Source of the DNA: JBFHNV01 sp041593595
GTDB lineage: Bacteria > Pseudomonadota > Gammaproteobacteria > HK1
NCBI GenBank assembly: GCA_041593595.1
Contig: JBFHNV010000003.1
Span: 1 to 64,000, forward strand
DNA: 64,000 nt
Direction: 5' to 3'
Below the pieces are notes generated by a model. That model saw only the letters and a list, made by a program, of their open reading frames with translations. It did no database searches and was not told where the DNA came from. The stretch's first letter is position 1; the number at the start of each line of letters is the position of its first letter. The translations under genes and the position numbers were made by a program. This document shows, in pieces, positions 34,836-44,098 of the stretch.

Positions 34836-36365
34836 ATGACAACATCCCTCTTTCGCAACTGTCTAGTGATGAGCGACGCGCGGAGCGAGTTCCGGCCCCG
34901 TGCAAGGGACGTCCTGGTCGACGGCGACACGATCGCGGCGATCGAGGATGCGGGCCGGATCGACGGCGCGGACGAGGTGCACGACGCCTCGGGGATGCTC
35001 GCCGCACCCGGGCTGGTGAACGGGCATTTCCACTCCTGGGACCACTTCATCAAGGGCCGCGTCGAGAACCTCCCGATGGAGCTCATGATGCCCTACCTGC
35101 GCCCGGCCAAGCCGATCAAGCTCACCGACCGGCAGGTGTACCTGCGCACGATGGCCGGTGCGATCGAGTCCCTTCACACCGGTTCGACGACGATCGTCGA
35201 CGACATGAGCCTCGGCGCCGGCCTCGACCGGGGACACGTGGATGCCGCACTGCAGGCCTACGAGGATTCCGGCGTGCGCGCATATCTCGGCTTCTCGATG
35301 ATCGACAAGCCCATCGTGGACAGCTGGCCGTTCGTCGACGAGTGCTTTCCGAAGGACGTGCTCGAGAAGCTGCGCGCGCTCCCGCGCCCAAGCGGGGACG
35401 AGCTGCTGGAGCTGGTCCGGGCGCTGTCGCGCACCCACCACCCGTCGCAGCGCCGGATCGGGGTCATCGTCGCGCCGTCCGCGCCGCAGCGCTGCACCGA
35501 CGCGTTCCTCGTCGCGTGCCGCGCGCTCGCCGACGAGTGCGATCTGCCGACCATGGTGCACCTGCTCGAGACGCGGCTGCAGGTGGTCACCTCGCAGGAA
35601 TTTTACGGGTGCAGCATGGTGGAGCACCTCGACAGACTCGGCTTCCTCGCGCCCCGCACCTCGCTGATCCATGCAGTGTGGCTGACGCCCGACGACCGGC
35701 GGCGAATCGCGGACCGCGGAGCTTCGGTGCAGTACAACCCGTTCAGCAACGCCGTTCTCGGCGCCGGAATCGCGGACTTCAGAGCCTTCAAGGAGGCCGG
35801 CATCAACGTCAGCATGGGCGCGGACGGCTGCGGCATCCCGTTCACCTGCTCGATGAACACCACGCTCAAGTTCGGAGCCTGCCTGCCGCGCATCCGGGAT
35901 GCCCGCTACCAGAGCTGGCCCAGCGCGGCGGACGTCTGGCAAGCGGCCACCGAGGGCGGCGCCGTCGCGCTCGGGCGCGAGGGCCAGATCGGATGCCTCG
36001 CGGTCGGCTACAAGGCCGATTTCGTCCTCTACCGCCTGGACTGCCCGGGACTGCTGCCGCTGAACGTCCCGGTTCGACAGCTCGTGCACGGCGAGACGGT
36101 GGCGGGCATCGACACCGTCGTGGTCGACGGCGTGATTGCGCTGCGGGGCGGAAGGCTCGCACGAATCGACGAGGATCGGCTGATCGGCGAGATCCAGGCG
36201 GTGCACGAGGAGCTCAGCGAGGCGATCATGGGCTCGGAGGAGTCGGCGCGTCCCGTGTTCGAGGGAATTTCCCGGATCTACGAAAAGGCCCTCGGCGTGC
36301 CGATACGCAAGGACATCACCCGGGCGCTGCTGGATGACCGCGCACAGAACGCGGGAGACGACTGA
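34836..36365 (+). CDS. amidohydrolase (AtzA/TrzN/guanine deaminase-like)
   Basis: The 509-residue enzyme belongs to the metal-dependent amidohydrolase superfamily. Metal ligands are the HxH in NGHFHSWDHF (about 65-74), His in TMVHLLETRLQ and SLIHAVWLTPDD, and Asp in SMGADGCGIPF (about 328-338). GYKADFVLY near the C-terminus is the usual closing motif. This subgroup deaminates or dechlorinates N-heterocycles such as guanine, cytosine or s-triazines. A GGAG box six bases upstream supports the ATG. Only 39 bp separate it from the divergent racemase start, so promoters must overlap coding sequence or each other. Confidence 0.85.
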   Translation: MTTSLFRNCLVMSDARSEFRPRARDVLVDGDTIAAIEDAGRIDGADEVHDASGMLAAPGLVNGHFHSWDHFIKGRVENLPMELMMPYLRPAKPIKLTDRQVYLRTMAGAIESLHTGSTTIVDDMSLGAGLDRGHVDAALQAYEDSGVRAYLGFSMIDKPIVDSWPFVDECFPKDVLEKLRALPRPSGDELLELVRALSRTHHPSQRRIGVIVAPSAPQRCTDAFLVACRALADECDLPTMVHLLETRLQVVTSQEFYGCSMVEHLDRLGFLAPRTSLIHAVWLTPDDRRRIADRGASVQYNPFSNAVLGAGIADFRAFKEAGINVSMGADGCGIPFTCSMNTTLKFGACLPRIRDARYQSWPSAADVWQAATEGGAVALGREGQIGCLAVGYKADFVLYRLDCPGLLPLNVPVRQLVHGETVAGIDTVVVDGVIALRGGRLARIDEDRLIGEIQAVHEELSEAIMGSEESARPVFEGISRIYEKALGVPIRKDITRALLDDRAQNAGDD

Positions 36366-36416
36366 CCGCGGAGCGACGCGGGGGACGAGGCAGCAGCCAC
36401 CGCGCGCCGGGCGCGG

Positions 36417-36905
36417 CTAGTCGCCCGCCTCAGGCGGTGGCTCCGGCCACGGCAGGATGGGCACCACGGAGATGCTGTTCTTGGGAGAACCCTCGATCAC
36501 ACGGTCGCTGTAGGTGAGGTACACCAGCACGCGGCGCCGCGCATCGTAGAAGCGCACCACCTGCAGGGTCTTGAACACCAGCGAGGTGCGGGTCTGGAAA
36601 ACCTCCTCGCCGTCGTCCTTGCCGCTGGCCACGGCCTCCGGCAGGGAGACGGGGCCGACCTGGCGGCAGGCGATGGAGGCATCGGAGGTGTCCTCGGCCA
36701 CGCCGATGGCACCCTTGACCCCGCCGGTGCGCGCGCGGCTCAGATAGCAGGCGACCCCGGGCACGTCCGGGTCGTCGAAGACCTCCACCACCACCTTGTC
36801 GTTGGGGCCGAGCAGCTTGAACCGGGTGCTCACGTTGCCGATCTCCTCGGCGCTGGCCGCGGCGGCGGTGAGGGTGCAGGCAACGAGAATGGCAAGACGC
36901 TTCAT
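36417..36905 (-). CDS. creA: CreA family protein
   Basis: The 162-residue periplasmic protein has a signal peptide (MKRLAILVACTLTAAAASA) and the CreA family core. The core includes IGNVSTRFKLLGPNDKVVVE, VPGVACYLSRARTGGVKGA (about 50-68), a second Cys in DASIACRQVGP and VVRFYDARRRVLVYLTYSDR. The role of CreA is unknown; it occurs across proteobacteria as a single small periplasmic protein. ATG 36905 gives the signal peptide; a longer frame does not improve it. Confidence 0.92.
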   Translation of the reverse strand: MKRLAILVACTLTAAAASAEEIGNVSTRFKLLGPNDKVVVEVFDDPDVPGVACYLSRARTGGVKGAIGVAEDTSDASIACRQVGPVSLPEAVASGKDDGEEVFQTRTSLVFKTLQVVRFYDARRRVLVYLTYSDRVIEGSPKNSISVVPILPWPEPPPEAGD

Positions 36906-36973
36906 GGGCGCGGCAGTGTACAGGGACTGAGCTGAGCGAGTGACAGCATACGCGGCCAGGAGGAGAATCCGCG

Positions 36974-36998
36974 GCACGGCTCGCTTCCCGAGCCGTGC
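36974..36998 (+). other. hairpin in the leader of the S8 peptidase gene
   Basis: GCACGGCTCG pairs perfectly with CGAGCCGTGC around a five-base loop, about 70 bp before the start codon. It may be a leader hairpin or the terminator of something read from upstream, but no gene ends here on the plus strand. Confidence 0.4.
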
Positions 36999-37068
36999 AG
37001 GAGGAACTCCAATCCCAACGCGGGATTCCCGTCGTCGTCCGCCAAGTTCACTGCGGAGGTCTGCGACC

Positions 37069-39705
37069 ATGAACTGCCACTCGTGCTGCGCCCGTCTCTC
37101 TGCCGTTTCCTTTCTCGCCATCACCCTGACCGGCGTGCTCATGCTCTCGGCACCCGGGGCGATGGCTGCCCAGGGTGAACCGTCGAAAATCGCCGCCAGC
37201 GTGCAGCGCGCTCTCGATCGCATGGATCAGGAGTCGTCCGGCGCGCCGGCGGTGAGCGCACGGGGCGCCCGTGACCTGTCAGTGCACTCGGATGCCCTGG
37301 TGCGGGTGCGCCCCAGCGGCGAGCTGGAGCTGGTCTTCCACGCCTACAACGCGGTGGGCGAGGAGGAGATCGCGGATCTGCGGTCCCTGGGGGCCGAGAT
37401 CGTCATCGTGCTCGAGGATCCGGGCCTCATCCAGGCCTGGGTCCCACCGGACCGGGTGGACGAGGCGGCGGCGCTGCCCTGGGTGGCCGCGGTGACGCCT
37501 CCCGACTACGGCGACACCAACCCCCATCCCACCAATCCCATCAACAGTGAAGGCGTACCGCTGCACAACGCCGACCTGGCCCAGGCCCAGGGCATCACCG
37601 GTGCCGGAGTCACCATCGGCGCCATCTCCGACGGTGTGACGAGCCTTGCCCAGGCCCAGGCCCGCAACGAGCTGCCGGCGGTCAACGTCCTCCTCGCGGG
37701 CTCGGGTGACGAGGGCACGGCCATACTGGAGCTCATCCACGACATGGCCCCGGGCGCCGCGCTCGCCTTCCACGCCAACGGCCCGGGCACGGCCGGGCAC
37801 GTCACCGCGGTCAACAACCTGGTGGCCGCCGGCGTCAACGTGATCGCCGAGGACCTGGCCTTCGACGCCGAGCCCGCGTTCCAGCGCGGCCTTGTGGCCA
37901 CGGCGCGGGAGAACGCGGCCGTCGCCGGCGTGGCGGTCCATTCCTCCTCCGGCAACCGGGGGGCCAACCACACGGCGCGGGTGCGCGCCGTCGGCACCGG
38001 CGGCGGCCCCGACGGCATGGCCGGCCCGTTCGCCGGCTGCACCGTGCAGCCCACCAACGTGGTGGCCATCGCCCCGGGCGGCGACACCACTTTCGACATG
38101 ACCCTCGGAAACAGCACCCGCTTCACGCTGCAGTGGAGCGAGCCGCGGGCCATCTTCCCCACCGCCGGCCAGGGCGGGTTCACCAACCTGGACCTGTTCG
38201 TCATGGATCAGGGTCTCACCCAGTGCCTGTACGAGAGCGTGGGCGTGCAGGCATTCGGCCTCGGCGACACCATCGAGCAGATCGCCACCGTCGCGGGGAC
38301 CGCGAACACCGCAGTCAAGGTGGTGGTGAACGTGAGCGGTGTCTTCGGCGCCGTCGGCCCGCCGCTGCTCGACCTGCGCTGGCGCGGCTCGGCCGGCGTG
38401 ACCGACGCGCCCACGCGCGCCGGCAGCAACGACCCGGACAAGAACTACACCGGTCTCGCCTTTTCCATCGGCGCGGTGTTCGCCGGCACCGGCAACCTCG
38501 AGGGCTTCAGCAGCGCGGGTCCCGTGACCCTCGAGCTCACCACCGTGTGCCCCGGGGGAGCCGGATTCTGCCTCGTCGGCGTCCCAGGACCCGCCCCCCA
38601 GCAGTTCCAGGGCCTGGATTTCCTCGGTGCCGACGGCACCTCGGTGAGCGGCGTGGGCGGCTTCGGCTCCGGCACCTGCCCGTCGGTGGTGCCCGGTGAC
38701 TGCACCTTCTTCGGCACCTCGGCCGCCGCCCCCCACACCGCTGCCTGCGATGTCCTGGTGCGCGAGCTGCTCGGCGCCGGCGCGGCGCCCGCCACGGTAC
38801 GCGCGCGGCTCGCCATGACCGCCGTGGACCTGGGTCCGCCGGGCGAGGATCCCACCAACGGCGCCGGCATCGTCGACTGCCTGGCGGCCCTCGGACCGCC
38901 ACAGGCGCTGTGCCAGAACCGCACCGTGTCCACGGATCCGGGGCTGTGCAGCGCCGCCAGCGTATCGGTGGACAACGGATCCTTCGACACCATCGGCGGC
39001 GCGGTGACCCTGTCCCAGAGCCCGGCCGCCCCCTACCCGCTCGGCGCCACGGGCGTGACCCTGACCGTGACCGACTCGGACGGCCTGTTCGACTCCTGCG
39101 CCGCGGTGGTGACCGTGGAGGACAACGAGCCGCCGGTGCTGTCGAACGTGCCGGGCCCCATCGAGGCGGAGCAGACCGATCTCGCCGGCACGCCGGTGGC
39201 GGTCCCGCTGCCCACCGCGAGCGACAACTGCAGCGTCATGAGCGTGGTGAGCGACGCGCCGGCGGTGTTCCCCCTCGGCGAGACCCTGGTCACCTTCACG
39301 GCCACCGACGGCTCGGGCAACACCGCCGAAGCCAGCACCACGGTCACCGTGGTGGACACCACGCCGCCCGAGATTCACGCGGTGGTCGCGACGCCGGCTT
39401 CCCTGTGGTCGCCGAATCACAAGATGGCCGACGTGGCCGTGACCGTGGATGTGTCCGACATCTGCGACGTGGATCCGTTCTGCCGGGTGGTGGCCGTGGC
39501 CAGCAACGAGCCGGTCAACGGCAAGGGTGACGGCAACACGGCGCCCGACTTCGAGATCGTCGGTGACCTGGCGGTGAAGCTGCGCGCGGAGCGCTCCGGG
39601 CGTGGAGGTGGACGGACTTACACCATCACCGTGCGCTGCACCGACGACTCGGGCAACAGCGCCGAACGCACTGTCGACGTCACGGTGGCGCACGATCGCC
39701 GCTAG
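37069..39705 (+). CDS. secreted S8/S53-like serine peptidase with HYR/Ig-like repeats
   Basis: The 878-residue protein has a signal peptide ending APGAMAAQ and a prodomain-like region to about residue 165. A subtilase-like domain follows (about 180-600), with Asp188 in GAISDGV, Asn296 in SSSGNRG and Ser551 in FFGTSAAAPH. Where subtilisins have the catalytic His (HGTH), this protein reads DEGTAILELIHDMAPGA, so Glu215 occupies that place, as in sedolisins. The C-terminal 260 residues contain HYR/Ig-like modules (VTVEDNEPPVLSNVPGPI and DTTPPEIHAVV) for surface or matrix binding. GGAGG lies about ten bases before the ATG. Confidence 0.82.
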   Translation: MNCHSCCARLSAVSFLAITLTGVLMLSAPGAMAAQGEPSKIAASVQRALDRMDQESSGAPAVSARGARDLSVHSDALVRVRPSGELELVFHAYNAVGEEEIADLRSLGAEIVIVLEDPGLIQAWVPPDRVDEAAALPWVAAVTPPDYGDTNPHPTNPINSEGVPLHNADLAQAQGITGAGVTIGAISDGVTSLAQAQARNELPAVNVLLAGSGDEGTAILELIHDMAPGAALAFHANGPGTAGHVTAVNNLVAAGVNVIAEDLAFDAEPAFQRGLVATARENAAVAGVAVHSSSGNRGANHTARVRAVGTGGGPDGMAGPFAGCTVQPTNVVAIAPGGDTTFDMTLGNSTRFTLQWSEPRAIFPTAGQGGFTNLDLFVMDQGLTQCLYESVGVQAFGLGDTIEQIATVAGTANTAVKVVVNVSGVFGAVGPPLLDLRWRGSAGVTDAPTRAGSNDPDKNYTGLAFSIGAVFAGTGNLEGFSSAGPVTLELTTVCPGGAGFCLVGVPGPAPQQFQGLDFLGADGTSVSGVGGFGSGTCPSVVPGDCTFFGTSAAAPHTAACDVLVRELLGAGAAPATVRARLAMTAVDLGPPGEDPTNGAGIVDCLAALGPPQALCQNRTVSTDPGLCSAASVSVDNGSFDTIGGAVTLSQSPAAPYPLGATGVTLTVTDSDGLFDSCAAVVTVEDNEPPVLSNVPGPIEAEQTDLAGTPVAVPLPTASDNCSVMSVVSDAPAVFPLGETLVTFTATDGSGNTAEASTTVTVVDTTPPEIHAVVATPASLWSPNHKMADVAVTVDVSDICDVDPFCRVVAVASNEPVNGKGDGNTAPDFEIVGDLAVKLRAERSGRGGGRTYTITVRCTDDSGNSAERTVDVTVAHDRR

Positions 39706-39741
39706 CCGCGCAGGAATGCGATTGCCGCGGACGGTCGCCGT

Positions 39742-40686
39742 GTGCTGAGCGTCGCCCGCGCCGGTGCGATCGTGCTGATGGGCGGGGCACTTGCGGTGGC
39801 AGGTGCCCCCGCCGCTGAGCGGTGGCACGAGAACTTCGGCGCCGGCGCCCTCGACCCGGACCGCTGGCTGCGCACCGCGGCGGGTGAAGTGCGCGCGCAC
39901 GCGGTCGAGGTGGTGCCCGATGGTGGCGGCGCCGGCTTTCGCCTGCGCCTCGCCGCGGACACCCGGGGCACTAGCGACCGCGAGGTCAAGCACGTGGGGG
40001 TGGTGAGCCGCTGCCCCCTGATCCTGGGATCAGACGCTCGGGTGACCATTGACCTGGACTGGGGGCCGCCGGCGAACGGCAGCTACCTGGCGGGCGCGAT
40101 GGTGCTCTCACCCCACCTCACGCGAGGCGACCCCACGGCCACCCCGGACTGGCTGTCCGTGGGCTACGTGGGCGTGCCGCCGGGGCATACGGCCCGGCTA
40201 CTCGTGCGCATGAGCGCGGGCGGGATAGTGCGCACCCTCCACGATGACGGCTGGCCGCAGCAAAACCGCCACGGGCGCAGGGTGACACTCGCGACCCTGG
40301 AGCTGACCATCCGCGACCGGTCGCTTCAGCTGCGCGAGAACGACCGCTCGATTCCGCTGGCCGGGCGCACCCCCGAGCGCTTCGATCCCCTCCACGTCTA
40401 TCTGCAGCTGTCCAGCCACAGCAACTACGCCACCCGGGCTGTGCACTTCAGCGACCTGCGCATCATCCGCGGCACCGGCGCCGGTCCGCTGCGCCCGCTG
40501 CCGGCGGCCCCCGGCTGCACGAGGGCGCTTGCTGGTGGCGACGCGAGCATCCGCGGCGTGCCCACCCTCACCGACACCCCCGCGAGCCCGCCGGCGCGCC
40601 ACGCGGACGTGCACCGCTTCCGGCCCATCGCTGGCTCAATCAGCCTGGTGCAGTCGCTGGTCATCGCGCTCAGCCACTCCCGCTAA
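39742..40686 (+). CDS. exported hypothetical protein, concanavalin-like
   Basis: The protein (314 residues from GTG) has a signal peptide (AIVLMGGALAVAGAPAAE). WHENFGAGALDPDRW follows, a typical opening of LamG/concanavalin-like beta-sandwich domains in glycan-binding or glycosidase proteins. Further strands such as LHVYLQLSSHSNYATRAVHFSDLRI support the fold. No catalytic acidic motif is evident. It follows the S8-like peptidase by 36 bp, so the two may be co-expressed extracellular proteins. The family is not identified. Confidence 0.65.
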   Translation: MLSVARAGAIVLMGGALAVAGAPAAERWHENFGAGALDPDRWLRTAAGEVRAHAVEVVPDGGGAGFRLRLAADTRGTSDREVKHVGVVSRCPLILGSDARVTIDLDWGPPANGSYLAGAMVLSPHLTRGDPTATPDWLSVGYVGVPPGHTARLLVRMSAGGIVRTLHDDGWPQQNRHGRRVTLATLELTIRDRSLQLRENDRSIPLAGRTPERFDPLHVYLQLSSHSNYATRAVHFSDLRIIRGTGAGPLRPLPAAPGCTRALAGGDASIRGVPTLTDTPASPPARHADVHRFRPIAGSISLVQSLVIALSHSR

Positions 40687-40877
40687 GCGGACGCGCCCGC
40701 CAACGCCTCCGGTGGAGGCTGATCCGCGGCGCGTTCGCTGCGGTGCAACGCCGGCGGCACGGTATCTGGCACAGCACGCCCGGGCGCGCTGGCCCGATGG
40801 CCCGCCCCGCCGGATTGCTGGACAATGCGGACATGCTCGGGCCTGCAGGATCGAGCCCGACGCCAACGGAGGACCCC

Positions 40878-42224
40878 ATGGCCGCCAACAACGCCAACAC
40901 TGCCCTGGTCGAACGCGACATCGAGCACCTGATCCACCCCCTGCACAACCGCAAGCTGCACGGGGGCGCCCACGTGTGGGTGCGCGGCGAGGGTCACATG
41001 CTGGTCAACGCCAACGGCGAGAAGTACATCGACGGGCTGTCCGGGCTGTGGAACAACACCGCCGGCAATGGCCGCAAGGAGCTGGCCGACGCCGCCCACC
41101 GCCAGATGATGGAGATGGGCTTCGCCTCGGGCTACGCCGGCAGCTCCAACCCCAACGCCATCGCGCTGGCAGAGCGTCTCGCCGCCATCACCTATCCCGA
41201 CATCAATCACTTCTACTTCACCTCCGGCGGCGGCGAGTCCACCGACTCCAACATCAAGATGGCACGCTACTACTGGAAGCTGAAGGGAAAGCCGGACAAG
41301 ACCAAGGTGATCTCGCGGGTGTGGGGCTACCACGGGGTGACGCTCGCGGCCATGTCCGCCACCGGGATCCAGAGCTACTGGCCCATGTTCGAGCCGCGGG
41401 TACCGGGCTTCGTGCACATCCCCGGCCCCTATCCCTACCGCTACGAGGCGCCCGCGGGCGAGAGCCAGGGCGTGGCGGCGGCCAACGAGCTCGAGAAGGC
41501 GATCCTGTCCGAGGGGCCGGACACTGTGGCCATGTTCATCGCCGAGCCGGTGCAGGGCGCCGGCGGTGTCATCGTGCCCCAGGACGACTACTTCCCCCGC
41601 ATCCGCGAGATCTGCGACAAGCACGACGTGCTGCTGGTGGCCGACGAGGTGATCACCGGCTTCGGACGCACCGGGAAGATGTTCGCCCTCGACCACTGGG
41701 GCGTGCAGCCGGACATGATCCAGTTCGCCAAGGCCATCACCTCGGGCTACTTCCCCCTGGGCGGCATCGGGGTCAGCGACGAGATCGCGGCGACCATGGA
41801 CGCCAGCGGCAAGCCCTGGATGCACGCCTACACCTACAGCAGCCACCCGGTGGGCTGCGCGGTGGCCCTGGCCATGCTGGACATCATCGAGCGCGAGGAC
41901 TTCCCGGCGCAGGCCGCGGCCAAGGGCAAGCGCCTGCTGGTGGGCCTGAAGGACGCCCTGTCCGATCACCCCCACGTGGGCGACGTGCGCGGCCTCGGCC
42001 TCATGTGCGGCGTGGAGATCGTGAAGGACCGGACCACGAAGGCAGAGTTCGACGCGTCGGAGAACGTGGGTGCGCGGGTCGGCGCGGCCATGGTTGAGCG
42101 CGGCATGTTCACCCGCATGCGCGGCGACGTGATCACCCTCGCCCCGCCCATCATCACCCCGGACGCGGAGATCGACCGCGTGGTGGAGATCACCGCGGGC
42201 GCGGTGAAGGCCGTGCTCGGCTGA
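40878..42224 (+). CDS. class III (omega) aminotransferase
   Basis: The 448-residue PLP enzyme transfers an amino group from an omega-amine, such as putrescine, beta-alanine or taurine, to a keto acid. The PLP lysine is K285 in IQFAKAITSGYFPLGG. The upstream acidic motif is LLVADEVITGFGRTGKMFALDHWGV, and YFTSGGGESTDSNIKMARYYW (about 115-135) is the phosphate-binding segment. A GGAGGA box lies five bases before the ATG; a longer frame upstream is not conserved-looking. It stands alone here but could serve the amine pathway at 51-62 kb. Confidence 0.9.
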   Translation: MAANNANTALVERDIEHLIHPLHNRKLHGGAHVWVRGEGHMLVNANGEKYIDGLSGLWNNTAGNGRKELADAAHRQMMEMGFASGYAGSSNPNAIALAERLAAITYPDINHFYFTSGGGESTDSNIKMARYYWKLKGKPDKTKVISRVWGYHGVTLAAMSATGIQSYWPMFEPRVPGFVHIPGPYPYRYEAPAGESQGVAAANELEKAILSEGPDTVAMFIAEPVQGAGGVIVPQDDYFPRIREICDKHDVLLVADEVITGFGRTGKMFALDHWGVQPDMIQFAKAITSGYFPLGGIGVSDEIAATMDASGKPWMHAYTYSSHPVGCAVALAMLDIIEREDFPAQAAAKGKRLLVGLKDALSDHPHVGDVRGLGLMCGVEIVKDRTTKAEFDASENVGARVGAAMVERGMFTRMRGDVITLAPPIITPDAEIDRVVEITAGAVKAVLG

Positions 42225-42240
42225 AGCCGAGCTGCCGCGC

Positions 42241-42423
42241 TAGCCCGCACTATTCATGAACACTCCGCTGCGGACGCGGATCTGCCGGCATCTGCTGCGT
42301 TGGGCTTGCCCCGGGTGCTCGACGTACCGTCAAGGTACGCCTGCGCGCCCGGGACGGCGCCCGCCTTGCATCTACCGGCATCTCCACGCCCTCGCGAGTC
42401 GCGTTCATGAATAGTGCGGGCTA
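42241..42423. mobile_element. 183-bp MITE-like element with 21-bp perfect terminal inverted repeats
   Basis: The left end TAGCCCGCACTATTCATGAAC is repeated in perfect inverse orientation at 42403-42423. The interior has no gene but contains further symmetry: GTACCGTCAAGGTAC (42325-42339), GCCCGGG/CCCGGGT and two copies of CCGGCATCT. It lies between the aminotransferase stop and the gspE start. I infer a non-autonomous element moved by a transposase elsewhere; similar TTCATGAATA-type ends occur in IS1380-like elements, but that family link is a guess. No clear target duplication is visible. Confidence 0.7.
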
Positions 42424-42433
42424 GGCGGGGCCG

Positions 42434-43969
42434 GTGAGCGGCCCGCATCCGCCCTTCACCGAGCTCGGGCAGTTCCGGGTGCACGGGCCCTCCGTGCGCC
42501 TGCTGGGCTACGAGTTCTGCCTGCGCAACCACGTGGTGGTGCTGGACGACGCCACGCTCGACCCCGCCGAGCCCGTGACCGTGGGCATGGTGCATCCGGA
42601 GGACGAGGCCCTGGTGCGCGCCGTGTCCGGCTACCTGTCGCGCCCGGTGCGCCCCGTGGCGCTGAACGACGGCGAGGTGCGTCGCGCCCTCGACGCGGGC
42701 TACGACGTGGCCAGCGGCAGGCCCACGGAGCTCGCGCTCGTCGCGGTGCCGCAGATCACCGTGCGCGCCGGGCTCACCGCCGTCCAGATCGTCGACGAGC
42801 TGCTGGGCCACGCGGTGCACGCCGGCGCCAGCGACCTGCACGTGGAGGCCTACGAGGACGACGTGGACGTGCGCCTGCGCGTCGACGGGGTCCTGCAGCA
42901 GCTGCGCACGCCCGTGAGCCACGACAACCTGCGCCAGGTCGTGGCACGGCTCAAGGTGCTGGCGCGCCTCGACGTGACCGAGCGGCGCCGCGCCCAGGAC
43001 GGGCGAATCATGTCCGAGTACGTGGACGGCGACGGCACCCGTCACGAGGTGGACTTCCGCCTCTCGGTCACGCCCGGGCCCTACGGCGAGGACGCGGTGC
43101 TGCGCGTGCTGCACGGTGGCGCGCCGCTGGTCGCGCTCGCGGACCTGGGCTTCGCCGGCGCCGAGCTCGAGCGCCTCTCGGCACTGGTGCGCAACCCCGA
43201 GGGCCTGATCCTGGTCACCGGTCCCACCGGCAGCGGCAAGACCACCACGCTCTACGCCGCCATCCATCACATCAACTCGGCGGCGAACAAGATCCTCACG
43301 GTGGAGGATCCCATCGAGTTCCAGTTCGACAAGGTGAACCAGAAGCAGGTCAGCCGCCACATGGGCTTCGCCGACTACGCGCGGGCCTTCATGCGGCAGA
43401 ACCCGGACGTGATCCTGATCGGCGAGATCCGCGACGAGGCCACCGCCGACACCGCGGTGCGCGCGGCGCAGACCGGCCACCTGGTGCTGAGCACCCTGCA
43501 CACCATCGACGCCACTCGCACGGTGACGCGGCTGCGCACTCTCGCGGTGGATCCGGACCTGCTGGCCACCACCCTGCTGTGCGCCCTGTCCCAGCGCCTC
43601 GCGCGCAAGGTGTGCCCGCACTGCCGCGAGGACGTACCCCCCGGCGACGATGTGCGCCGCCGGCTCGGCCTCGACACGAACGAAGCCTTCGCCCGCGGCG
43701 CCGGCTGCGAGCGCTGCGGCGGCGACGGCCTGAAGGGCCGCACCGGGGTGTTCGAGATGTTCGTGCCGGACGCGGAGCTCACGGATCTCATCGCCGCCGG
43801 GGCGCCCATCCACCAGGTGCGGTCCGTCGCCCTGGCCAAGGGCATGCGCAGCCTGTTCCAGGACGCCATGGACAAGGCCCGCGCCGGCCGGATCCCCCTG
43901 TCCGAGGTGCTGCGGGTGGTGCCCTACCGGATGCTGGGCGAGATGGGAGGCGGATCGGACCGGACCTGA
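42434..43969 (+). CDS. orphan GspE/PilB-type secretion ATPase
   Basis: The 511-residue protein is a type II secretion/type IV pilus assembly ATPase. Its motifs are Walker A GPTGSGKTT (263-271, Lys269), the Asp box ILTVEDPIEFQ, Walker B NPDVILIGEIRD and the His box QTGHLVLSTLHT. A tetracysteine zinc site is formed by CPHC and CERC (about 397-433). The N-terminal about 120 residues are short and divergent compared with GspE. No other secretion gene is adjacent. It starts with GTG only ten bases after the MITE-like element, so the element may supply or interrupt its promoter. Confidence 0.87.
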   Translation: MSGPHPPFTELGQFRVHGPSVRLLGYEFCLRNHVVVLDDATLDPAEPVTVGMVHPEDEALVRAVSGYLSRPVRPVALNDGEVRRALDAGYDVASGRPTELALVAVPQITVRAGLTAVQIVDELLGHAVHAGASDLHVEAYEDDVDVRLRVDGVLQQLRTPVSHDNLRQVVARLKVLARLDVTERRRAQDGRIMSEYVDGDGTRHEVDFRLSVTPGPYGEDAVLRVLHGGAPLVALADLGFAGAELERLSALVRNPEGLILVTGPTGSGKTTTLYAAIHHINSAANKILTVEDPIEFQFDKVNQKQVSRHMGFADYARAFMRQNPDVILIGEIRDEATADTAVRAAQTGHLVLSTLHTIDATRTVTRLRTLAVDPDLLATTLLCALSQRLARKVCPHCREDVPPGDDVRRRLGLDTNEAFARGAGCERCGGDGLKGRTGVFEMFVPDAELTDLIAAGAPIHQVRSVALAKGMRSLFQDAMDKARAGRIPLSEVLRVVPYRMLGEMGGGSDRT

Positions 43970-44098
43970 CGGCGCGACAGGGCTCGTCCCGCGAGCGGCG
44001 CCCGAGGCTTCATGGACGGGTCACGGCGTGCCGCGGCGGCCGCCACGCGCTGCCACGCCTCGGATCACGATCCGTGACAGGGGGTCGCGTTGCCCGTG

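Noticed and set aside
37279..39993. 904-codon minus-strand frame opposite the S8-like protease
   Set aside because: Shadow of a gene with clear signal peptide, catalytic motifs and HYR repeats.
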